Assembly (NCBI GenBank): GCA_938038035.1
Contig: CALHQV010000201.1
Location: 1 to 5,211 of the forward strand
Length of the DNA: 5,211 bases
Direction of reading: 5' to 3'
Source of the DNA: an uncultured Gemella sp.
GTDB lineage: Bacteria > Bacillota > Bacilli > Staphylococcales > Gemellaceae
How positions within the stretch are numbered: position 1 is the stretch's first letter; each line of letters starts with the position of its first letter. Position numbers and translations under genes: made by a program. This document shows positions 1-5,211 of this stretch, one piece after another. The notes below the pieces were generated by a model that was not told the DNA's origin, did not search any database, and saw only the letters and a list, made by a program, of their open reading frames with translations.

Positions 1-40
1 TTTAACTATTATTTTCTTAATTATATTTATTACTAAAAAA

Positions 41-72
41 ACTCTGTAAATCTAAATAAAGATTTACAGAGT
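41..72 (-). terminator. Rho-independent terminator of the suf operon
   Basis: A perfect 12-base inverted repeat (ACTCTGTAAATC and GATTTACAGAGT) encloses an 8-base AT-only loop. On the minus strand the second arm runs straight into six T residues (35-40), the classic form of an intrinsic terminator. It starts 18 bases past the sufB stop codon, so it most likely ends the whole sufCDSUB transcript. On the plus strand the hairpin is followed by CAAATTTT, a much poorer U-tract, so any termination of a convergent transcript would be weaker. Confidence 0.93.
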
Positions 73-89
73 CAAATTTTATAATATTT

Positions 90-1487
90 TTATCCTATTG
101 ATCCTTCCATTTCAAATGAAATTAATCTGTTTAATTCAACAGCATATTCCATTGGAAGTTCTTTTGTAAATGGTTCGATGAATCCCATAACTATCATTTC
201 TGTAGCTTGTCCTTCATCAAGACCTCTACTCATTAAGTAGAATAGTTGTTCTTCTGAAACTTTAGATACTTTTGCTTCATGCTCTAAAGACACGTTAGAA
301 TTTTTAACGATATTGTAAGGAATAGTATCTGAAGTTGAGTATTCATCTAAGATTAATGTATCACATTCAATGTTTGAACGCGAACCTTCAGAGTTTTTAC
401 CGAAGTGAATCCATCCACGGTAGTTAACTTTTCCACCACGACGAGACATTGATTTAGAAACAACTGTAGATGATGTTCTAGGCGCTAGGTGAATCATCTT
501 AGAACCTGCATCTAGTACTTGCCCTTCACTAGCCATAGCGATAGATAGTGTACTTCCACTTGCTCCTTCTCCTACTAAAATACATGCTGGGTATTTCATA
601 GTTAATTTAGAACCTAAGTTTCCATCTACCCATTCCATAGTTCCATTTTTCTCAACAATTGCACGTTTTGTAACAAGGTTATAAACATTTGTTGACCAGT
701 TTTGGATAGTTGTATATCTGAATCGAGCATTTTCTTTGATAAAAATTTCTACAACAGCAGCGTGTAATGAACTTGCTGAGTAAGTTGGAGCTGTACATCC
801 TTCTACGTAGTGTAGAGAAGAGTTTTTCTCAATAATAATTAATGTACGCTCAAACTGTCCCATTTTTTCACTGTTAATTCTGAAATATGCTTGAAGCGGT
901 GCTTCTACTGATACATTCTCTGGACAGTAGATGAATGAACCACCTGACCATACTGCAGAGTTTAAGGCAGCGAATTTATTATCGTTGAAATCAACAGCTT
1001 TTGAAAAATATTCTTTGAAGATTTCTTCATGATTTTTTAATGCTGTATCAGTGTCTTCGAAGATAATTCCTTTTTCTTCGAATTGTTTATGCATATTGTG
1101 ATAAACTACTTCTGATTCATATTGTGCAGATACACCTGCAAGATATTTTTGTTCTGCTTCTGGAATACCAAGTTTTTCAAAAGTATTTTTAATTTCTTGT
1201 GGTACTTCGTCCCATGAACGTTCTGTTTTTTCTGATGGTTTTACATAGTATGTTAAATCCTCAAAATCAATTTCAGATAAGTCTCCACCCCATGTAGGCA
1301 TTGGCATTCTGTAGAACTCTTTTAATGCATTTAGACGGTATTCTAACATCCATTGTGGTTCTTCTTTTCTTTCAGAAATTGTTTTAACGATTTCTTTTGT
1401 TAATCCTTTATCAGTCTTGAATATAGATACATCTTTATCTGAAAATCCATACTGATAATCGGTAAACATTTCTTCATTTTTATTCAA
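90..1487 (-). CDS. sufB: Fe-S cluster assembly scaffold protein SufB
   Basis: SufB is the cluster-building subunit of the cytosolic SufB-SufC2-SufD scaffold. The protein begins NKNEEMFTDYQYGF and has the SufB family blocks EPQWML (43-48), WDEVPQEIK (92-100), AGVSAQYESEVVYHN (117-131), SAVWSGGSFIY (177-187), EGCTAP (229-234), IECDTLI (373-379), LEHEAKVSKVSEEQLFYLMSRG (401-422) and a C-terminal MGFIEPFTKELPMEY. Cys375 and Glu404 match the cluster-assembly residues Cys405 and Glu434 of E. coli SufB by motif; Cys231 matches the sulfur-relay cysteine near residue 254. The open frame reaches a GTG at 1496, but that GTG overlaps the AAGGAG Shine-Dalgarno sequence. A TTG at 1487 sits 8 bases after it and gives 465 residues, the length I recall for Bacillus SufB, so I chose it. 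It is the last gene of the operon, 17 bases after sufU, and ends TAA just before the terminator. There is no frameshift or truncation. Confidence 0.97.
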   Translation of the reverse strand: MNKNEEMFTDYQYGFSDKDVSIFKTDKGLTKEIVKTISERKEEPQWMLEYRLNALKEFYRMPMPTWGGDLSEIDFEDLTYYVKPSEKTERSWDEVPQEIKNTFEKLGIPEAEQKYLAGVSAQYESEVVYHNMHKQFEEKGIIFEDTDTALKNHEEIFKEYFSKAVDFNDNKFAALNSAVWSGGSFIYCPENVSVEAPLQAYFRINSEKMGQFERTLIIIEKNSSLHYVEGCTAPTYSASSLHAAVVEIFIKENARFRYTTIQNWSTNVYNLVTKRAIVEKNGTMEWVDGNLGSKLTMKYPACILVGEGASGSTLSIAMASEGQVLDAGSKMIHLAPRTSSTVVSKSMSRRGGKVNYRGWIHFGKNSEGSRSNIECDTLILDEYSTSDTIPYNIVKNSNVSLEHEAKVSKVSEEQLFYLMSRGLDEGQATEMIVMGFIEPFTKELPMEYAVELNRLISFEMEGSIG

Positions 1488-1495
1488 TGCAATCA

Positions 1496-1501
1496 CTCCT
1501 T
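1496..1501 (-). promoter_or_regulatory. Ribosome binding site that decides the sufB start
   Basis: The minus strand reads AAGGAG here, a strong match to the anti-Shine-Dalgarno. Its last G is the first base of the in-frame GTG at 1496, so a ribosome bound here cannot start at that GTG. The next possible in-frame start is the TTG at 1487, 8 bases downstream, which is ideal spacing. The first in-frame ATG, at 1469, is 26 bases away, too far. The site lies in the short sufU-sufB gap, after the sufU TAG stop. Confidence 0.8.
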
Positions 1502-1504
1502 CTT

Positions 1505-1933
1505 CTATTTATTTTCTTCTAAAATTTTTTCTGTAATTTTCCATGCTAACGTAGCACATTTAACCCTAGCTGGAAGTTGAGAAATATTTTGTAATGAAAT
1601 ACTATCTTCTAAGTTTTCTTCATTAAATTCATTTCCCATAATCATATTTAAAAAGTCTTTAATCTTGGCATTAGCTTTTTCTACTGATAAACCTTTTAAT
1701 TCCTCAGTTAACATAGAAGCTGAAGCTAGTGAAATCGAACAACCTGTTCCTACGAACTTAATATCTTCAATAATATTGTCTACTAATTTCATACTAACTG
1801 TTATTTTATCACCACAAGATGGATTCAACATCTCCAACTTATAACTACTCTCTATTTCCCCATTATTTCTAGGATGCTTACTATGATCTAAGATTACTTG
1901 TTTATATAAACTTTTTAAATCACTAAAACTCAT
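1505..1933 (-). CDS. sufU: Zinc-dependent sulfur acceptor SufU
   Basis: SufU receives sulfur from the SufS persulfide and passes it to the SufBCD scaffold; in Bacillus subtilis it acts as a zinc-bound sulfurtransferase rather than as a true IscU-type scaffold. The protein (142 residues from the ATG) has the IscU fold motifs: LDHSKHPRNNG (15-25), NPSCGDKITV (37-46), GTGCSISLASASM (62-74) and PARVKCATLAW (121-131). Cys40, Asp42, Cys65 and Cys126 match the Bacillus zinc ligands by position. The stretch between Cys65 and Cys126 is longer than in IscU, the insert typical of SufU. I chose the ATG at 1933, which lies 10 bases after AAGGAG and aligns with the MSF start of Bacillus SufU; an in-frame TTG two codons upstream is only 4 bases from that site. 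The gene overlaps the end of sufS by 11 bases and ends TAG, 17 bases before the sufB start. Confidence 0.96.
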   Translation of the reverse strand: MSFSDLKSLYKQVILDHSKHPRNNGEIESSYKLEMLNPSCGDKITVSMKLVDNIIEDIKFVGTGCSISLASASMLTEELKGLSVEKANAKIKDFLNMIMGNEFNEENLEDSISLQNISQLPARVKCATLAWKITEKILEENK

Positions 1934-3152
1934 TGTCAAAAAACTCCTTCGTTTCTTTTAATGTTTGAATAAAGAAATCAATCTCTTCTTTCGTATTATA
2001 TAAATATAGACTCGCTCTTGCTACAGAGTATGTTCCTAGCTTTCCTAATAATGGTTGAGTACACTGATGCCCTGCTCTTATACATATACCTTTTTCATCT
2101 AAGAAACTTGTTAGATCATGAGGATGGACACCCACCAAGTTAAAAGTTATTAGTGAAACTCTCTCTTCTATATTCTTTGTTCCATAAATCTCTATGTTAT
2201 CAATCTTAGAAAGTTCAAAATACATATATTCAGTAAGTTCTTTAGTGTACTTTTCAATATTGTCTAATCCGATACTATTTAAATACTTAATAGTTGCTCC
2301 TAATCCTGCGGCTTGTGCAAGCAGTGGTGTGCCCGCTTCAAATTTATCAGGAAGAATTGCCCATGTTGCTGAATTATCTTCAACAATACCAATCATTCCT
2401 CCACCGAATTCAACTGGATCAAATTTTTCTAGTAGCTGTTTTTTACCATATAAAACTCCAATACCAGTAGGCCCACACATTTTATGAGCACTAAAAGCTA
2501 AAAAGTCACAGTTCATTTTTTGAACATCAATCTTTAAATGAGGAACGGATTGTGCCGCATCTACTACAAAATAAATATCTTTATCTTTTAATAATTCACC
2601 AATTTCATAAACTGGGTTTATATTACCTAGTACGTTAGAAGCATGACACATTGATACAATTTTAGTTTTATCTGTGATAAACTCTTTCAGTTGATCAATA
2701 CTAATTCTTCCTTCTTCATCTAATTCTAAATATTTAAGAACAAGATTTTTTCGTTTAGCTAGTTGCTGCCAAGGGATAATATTAGCATGATGTTCCATGT
2801 AGGTAAGGATAATTTCATCACCTTCAGTTACATCTTGTTCTAATATTCTTGCTGCGAAATTTAAACTTTCCGTAGTTCCACTAGTATAGATTACCTCTTC
2901 ATAACTACTTGCGTTTATAAATTCTCTAACTAACTCTTTAGATTCTTCGTATATTTTCTCTGATTCATTGCCTAAGGTATAAACAGATCTATGAATATTT
3001 GAATTATAGTTTTTATAGTAATCTGCAATAGCATCTATCACTTGGTTAGGTTTTTGAGTAGTAGCTCCGTTATCAAAAAATATCAAAGCATTATCCGATA
3101 TTTTTCTATTTAATATAGGAAAGTCTTCTCTATATTTACTAAAATCTATCAT
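1923..3152 (-). CDS. sufS: Group II cysteine desulfurase SufS
   Basis: This PLP enzyme converts L-cysteine to L-alanine and leaves a persulfide on its own catalytic cysteine, the sulfur source for SufU. It is a full-length fold-type I aminotransferase (409 residues). Visible motifs are NGATTQKP (28-35), SGTTESLN (91-98), EHHAN with the PLP-stacking His121, VVDAAQS with Asp198, the Schiff-base lysine Lys224 in SAHKMCGPTGIG, FEAGTP (271-276), and the catalytic loop RAGHQCTQPL with Arg359 and Cys364. His345 in HPHDL aligns with Bacillus His342, the residue that swaps into the SufU zinc site. The catalytic loop departs from the usual group II RxGHHCA motif at two positions (Gln363 and Thr365), and there is an additional Cys357. 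The ATG lies 2 bases after the sufD stop with only a weak Shine-Dalgarno (GAGAGTG), so translation is probably coupled. It could be named csd, but the suf operon makes SufS the clear choice. Confidence 0.96.
   Translation of the reverse strand: MIDFSKYREDFPILNRKISDNALIFFDNGATTQKPNQVIDAIADYYKNYNSNIHRSVYTLGNESEKIYEESKELVREFINASSYEEVIYTSGTTESLNFAARILEQDVTEGDEIILTYMEHHANIIPWQQLAKRKNLVLKYLELDEEGRISIDQLKEFITDKTKIVSMCHASNVLGNINPVYEIGELLKDKDIYFVVDAAQSVPHLKIDVQKMNCDFLAFSAHKMCGPTGIGVLYGKKQLLEKFDPVEFGGGMIGIVEDNSATWAILPDKFEAGTPLLAQAAGLGATIKYLNSIGLDNIEKYTKELTEYMYFELSKIDNIEIYGTKNIEERVSLITFNLVGVHPHDLTSFLDEKGICIRAGHQCTQPLLGKLGTYSVARASLYLYNTKEEIDFFIQTLKETKEFFDNEF
1944..1949 (-). promoter_or_regulatory. Ribosome binding site of sufU inside the sufS 3' end
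   Basis: The minus strand reads AAGGAG here, within the last codons of sufS. Ten bases separate it from the sufU ATG at 1933 and four from the alternative TTG at 1939, which favours the ATG. Because the site lies in translated sequence, sufU initiation is probably coupled to sufS translation. Confidence 0.75.
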
Positions 3153-3154
3153 TA

Positions 3155-4441
3155 TTATTCACTCTCGTTATTGTTAATTTTTTCATCAATAAGAACTGTT
3201 ACAAGTTCTTTAATTTTATCTACTGTCAATTCAGAGATAACTGGAGATAAGAATCCATGAACTAATAATCTACTTGATTCTTTTCTAGTTAATCCTCTAC
3301 TTTGTAAGTAGTATAGTTGCTCTTCATCAATACGACCTAGAGACGCTCCGTGACCTGCCATAACATCATTTTCGTCAATTAATAGCATTGGGTTTGCATC
3401 TGCTTTTGCTTCAGATGAAAGAGTCAGCATTCTTGAACTTTGGTAAGCATTAGAACCTGTTGCGCCTTTAACGATAAATCCAACACCGTTAAATACGATA
3501 TGTGATCTATCTAATAATACACCATGTTGAAGAATATCACCTTTACTACTTAAGCCTTGGTTAACTACTTCACTATTGAAGTAAGTTTTTTGTTCTTTAA
3601 CTCCTAGAGTTACAATTTTAAGATTTGCTTCAGAACCATCTCCTAGAATATTCGTTGTATTATCGTGATATACATCTGCCTCATCCATTGCTGCTACATT
3701 CCAGTTGATTAATGAATCTCTATAAGTTAAACCACGACGTAGTATAGTTCCGCGTTTTTCACCTGGTTGGTTCGTAATTGAACTATAGTTAACTTGAGCT
3801 CCTTCATGTGCAACTACTTCAGATACTAAGCTAAATGGTGCCTTATCCTCTTTTTGATTATTTACATAGTTTTCAATAAAGTTGAACTTAGCGTTATTTC
3901 CAACCTGAATAGTTACATGGTTAAATAAACTCTGTTCTTTATCAGAAACCACAATATATTGAAGCGGTTCTTCAATTACAGCATTATCTTTAACATCAAT
4001 AAATAATCCAGCATTTAATAATGTATAGTGAACAGCTGTTACTTTGCTTTCTGCATAGTCAACTACACTCATAAAACTATCTTTAATGTGATCATCATTC
4101 ATAGCAGTAAAAATATCTTTAATAACAACTTTATCAGCATATTTTTCTGGAATATTAATATGTACAATAGTATTGTTCTTTTGAACTACAGCAAAATCAT
4201 CGCTATTAATACCATATGCAGCTATATCTACATTTCCTTCATTTTCTAATCTTAGAGTTGAAAAATCAACATTAAATAAGTTCCATCTTTCTAACTCCAT
4301 CGACTCTAATTTTGGAAAAGGTAACGTATAACTCTTATACAAAGCTAATTTTCTAGTATTTAAAAACCAAGTAGGCTCATTAGTATTAGAAAATATGCTT
4401 TGTAAAGTTTTAATACTTAGTTTTAATTTATTATTCTCCAT
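3155..4441 (-). CDS. sufD: Fe-S cluster assembly protein SufD
   Basis: SufD is the SufB paralogue that pairs with it and binds SufC in the cytosolic scaffold complex. The 428-residue protein has a variable N-terminal helical region (about 1-130) followed by the beta-helix core and the conserved C-terminal SufBD block: LLIDENDVMAGHGASLGRIDEEQLYYLQSRGL at 353-384, then HGFLSP at 395-400. His364 corresponds to E. coli His360, which matters for iron or cluster handling; the E. coli Cys358 position is Ala362 here, and the whole protein contains no cysteine. The ATG at 4441 is one base after the sufC stop, 6 bases after a GAAGAGG site in the sufC tail, consistent with coupling. The C-terminal tail (DEKINNNESE) is low-complexity. 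No frameshift is seen, and the length is typical for the family. Confidence 0.96.
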   Translation of the reverse strand: MENNKLKLSIKTLQSIFSNTNEPTWFLNTRKLALYKSYTLPFPKLESMELERWNLFNVDFSTLRLENEGNVDIAAYGINSDDFAVVQKNNTIVHINIPEKYADKVVIKDIFTAMNDDHIKDSFMSVVDYAESKVTAVHYTLLNAGLFIDVKDNAVIEEPLQYIVVSDKEQSLFNHVTIQVGNNAKFNFIENYVNNQKEDKAPFSLVSEVVAHEGAQVNYSSITNQPGEKRGTILRRGLTYRDSLINWNVAAMDEADVYHDNTTNILGDGSEANLKIVTLGVKEQKTYFNSEVVNQGLSSKGDILQHGVLLDRSHIVFNGVGFIVKGATGSNAYQSSRMLTLSSEAKADANPMLLIDENDVMAGHGASLGRIDEEQLYYLQSRGLTRKESSRLLVHGFLSPVISELTVDKIKELVTVLIDEKINNNESE

Positions 4442-4442
4442 A

Positions 4443-5183
4443 TTAAACCTCTTCTTTTAACCAGTCATAACCTTCTTTTTCTAAACGAAGTGCTAGTTCA
4501 GGTCCACCTGATTTTACGATTTTTCCATCCATAAGTACGTGTACAAAATCTGGCTCAATATAATCTAATAATCTTTGGTAGTGAGTGATGATTAAGCAAC
4601 CGAAGTTTTCTCCACGCATTTTATTAACACCTTTTGATACAATTTTCAGTGCATCTATATCTAAACCAGAATCAATTTCATCTAGAATAGCAAATTTAGG
4701 TTCTAACATCATCATTTGTAATATTTCGTTACGTTTCTTTTCTCCACCAGAGAAACCATCATTTACATAACGTTGAGACATTTTTAGATCCATTTCTAAA
4801 AATTCCATAGTCTTATCTAATTTTTTAATATATTGCATTAAAGGAATACTATCTTCACGTTGTGCATTTATTGCAGATTTAATAAATTCTGAAGTTGGTA
4901 CTCCTGGTACTTCAGATGGATATTGCATTGCTAGGAATAGACCAGCACGAGCTCTTTCGTCAACTTCCATTTCTAATACTTCTTCACCATCTAATAAAAT
5001 ACTTCCACCATCTACTTCATATTTAGGGTGTCCCATAATAGCTGATGCTAAAGTAGATTTACCTGCACCATTTGGTCCCATTACGGCATGTATCTCACCA
5101 GATTTAATTTCTAAATTAAGTCCTTTTAATATTTGTTTTTCATTAATTGATACTTCTAGATTTTTTATATCAAGAACTGACAT
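4443..5183 (-). CDS. sufC: Fe-S cluster assembly ATPase SufC
   Basis: SufC is the ABC-type ATPase of the SufB-SufC2-SufD scaffold; it hydrolyses ATP to drive the conformational change that builds or loads the cluster. The 246-residue protein has no membrane segment and shows the full ATPase set: Walker A GPNGAGKST (36-44, Lys42), Q-loop Gln87, ABC signature FSGGEKKRNEILQ (144-156), Walker B FAILDEIDSGLD with catalytic Glu169 and a D-loop, and the H-switch His201 in IITHYQRLL. The SGGEKKR signature and DEIDSGLDIDALK are those of SufC rather than of transporter ATPases. The ATG at 5183 has a GGAGG 7 bases upstream. It is the first gene of the operon, one base before sufD; the promoter lies outside the window. 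The gene is complete. Confidence 0.98.
   Translation of the reverse strand: MSVLDIKNLEVSINEKQILKGLNLEIKSGEIHAVMGPNGAGKSTLASAIMGHPKYEVDGGSILLDGEEVLEMEVDERARAGLFLAMQYPSEVPGVPTSEFIKSAINAQREDSIPLMQYIKKLDKTMEFLEMDLKMSQRYVNDGFSGGEKKRNEILQMMMLEPKFAILDEIDSGLDIDALKIVSKGVNKMRGENFGCLIITHYQRLLDYIEPDFVHVLMDGKIVKSGGPELALRLEKEGYDWLKEEV
4448..4454 (-). promoter_or_regulatory. Likely ribosome binding site of sufD
   Basis: The minus strand reads GAAGAGG here, within the last codons of sufC, and its GAGG is 6 bases before the sufD ATG. It is a partial match to the consensus, but the spacing is good. Together with the 1-base gap it suggests that ribosomes ending sufC re-initiate on sufD. Confidence 0.55.
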
Positions 5184-5190
5184 TTTATTT

Positions 5191-5195
5191 CCTCC
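5191..5195 (-). promoter_or_regulatory. Ribosome binding site of sufC
   Basis: GGAGG on the minus strand, 7 bases before the sufC ATG, is a strong standard Shine-Dalgarno. It is the only initiation site of the operon that is not embedded next to an upstream gene in this window. A promoter cannot be judged because the sequence ends 16 bases upstream. Confidence 0.85.
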
Positions 5196-5211
5196 ATCTC
5201 ATATATTTGTT

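Noticed and set aside
1..34. AT-rich left edge as a possible further gene or promoter
   Set aside because: The stretch is too short and without codon structure or clear -35/-10 boxes; it is simply sequence past the terminator.
2194..2487. Plus-strand open frame of 97 codons
   Set aside because: It is antisense to sufS, has no convincing ribosome site, and encodes a low-complexity Ser/Pro-rich product typical of a shadow frame.
4028..4249. Plus-strand open frame of 73 codons rich in Ile, Asn and Phe
   Set aside because: It lies antisense to sufD; its hydrophobic composition arises from the reverse complement of AT-rich codons. There is no supporting ribosome site or family resemblance.
4585..4770. 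Plus-strand open frame of 61 codons
   Set aside because: It is antisense to the conserved Walker B and signature region of sufC, so it is explained as a shadow.
90..5183. An undescribed biological system
   Set aside because: Every gene is a recognisable, full-length member of the SUF pathway in the standard Bacilli order; no extra gene, mobile element, repeat array or RNA gene is seen.
5196..5211. AT-rich bases upstream of sufC as a promoter -10 or regulator operator
   Set aside because: Only 16 bases remain before the edge, so no -35 box, spacing or operator symmetry can be assessed.

Overview
This window is almost entirely one tightly packed operon on the minus strand: the SUF iron-sulfur cluster assembly operon in the order sufC-sufD-sufS-sufU-sufB. 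Reading on the minus strand, transcription enters at the right edge and stops at a strong intrinsic terminator near the left edge (41-72). All five genes are intact. The promoter and any upstream regulator sites lie beyond the right edge, because only 28 bases precede the sufC start.

The DNA is AT-rich by eye. The gene order sufCDSUB and the presence of SufU, rather than an IscU/IscS or SufA-SufE arrangement, point to a low-GC Bacillota of class Bacilli. SufB closely resembles the Bacillus/Staphylococcus form from memory, with a 465-residue length from the favoured start and the C-terminal MGFIEPFTKELPMEYAVE block. A low-GC relative such as Gemella is a plausible guess, but the sequence alone does not fix the genus.

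Layout on the + coordinates: terminator 41-72; sufB 90-1487, with a TTG start favoured; sufU 1505-1933; sufS 1923-3152, overlapping sufU by 11 bases; sufD 3155-4441; sufC 4443-5183. Between sufC, sufD and sufS the intergenic gaps are only 1 and 2 bases, which suggests translational coupling. Outside the genes there are only about 90 bases at the left, explained by the terminator, and 28 bases at the right, which hold the sufC ribosome binding site.

The genes work together as one pathway. SufS takes sulfur from cysteine as a persulfide. The zinc protein SufU accepts it. The SufB-SufC-SufD complex builds a cluster using ATP hydrolysis by SufC, for transfer to apoproteins. The residues known to matter are in place: SufS Lys224 and Cys364, the SufU Cys/Asp/Cys/Cys zinc site, the SufC Walker and signature motifs, SufB Cys375 and Glu404, and SufD His364. 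I see no unknown system here. The points worth a second look are modest: non-ATG start choices for sufB and sufU, a divergent SufS active-site loop, and a SufD with no cysteine at all.
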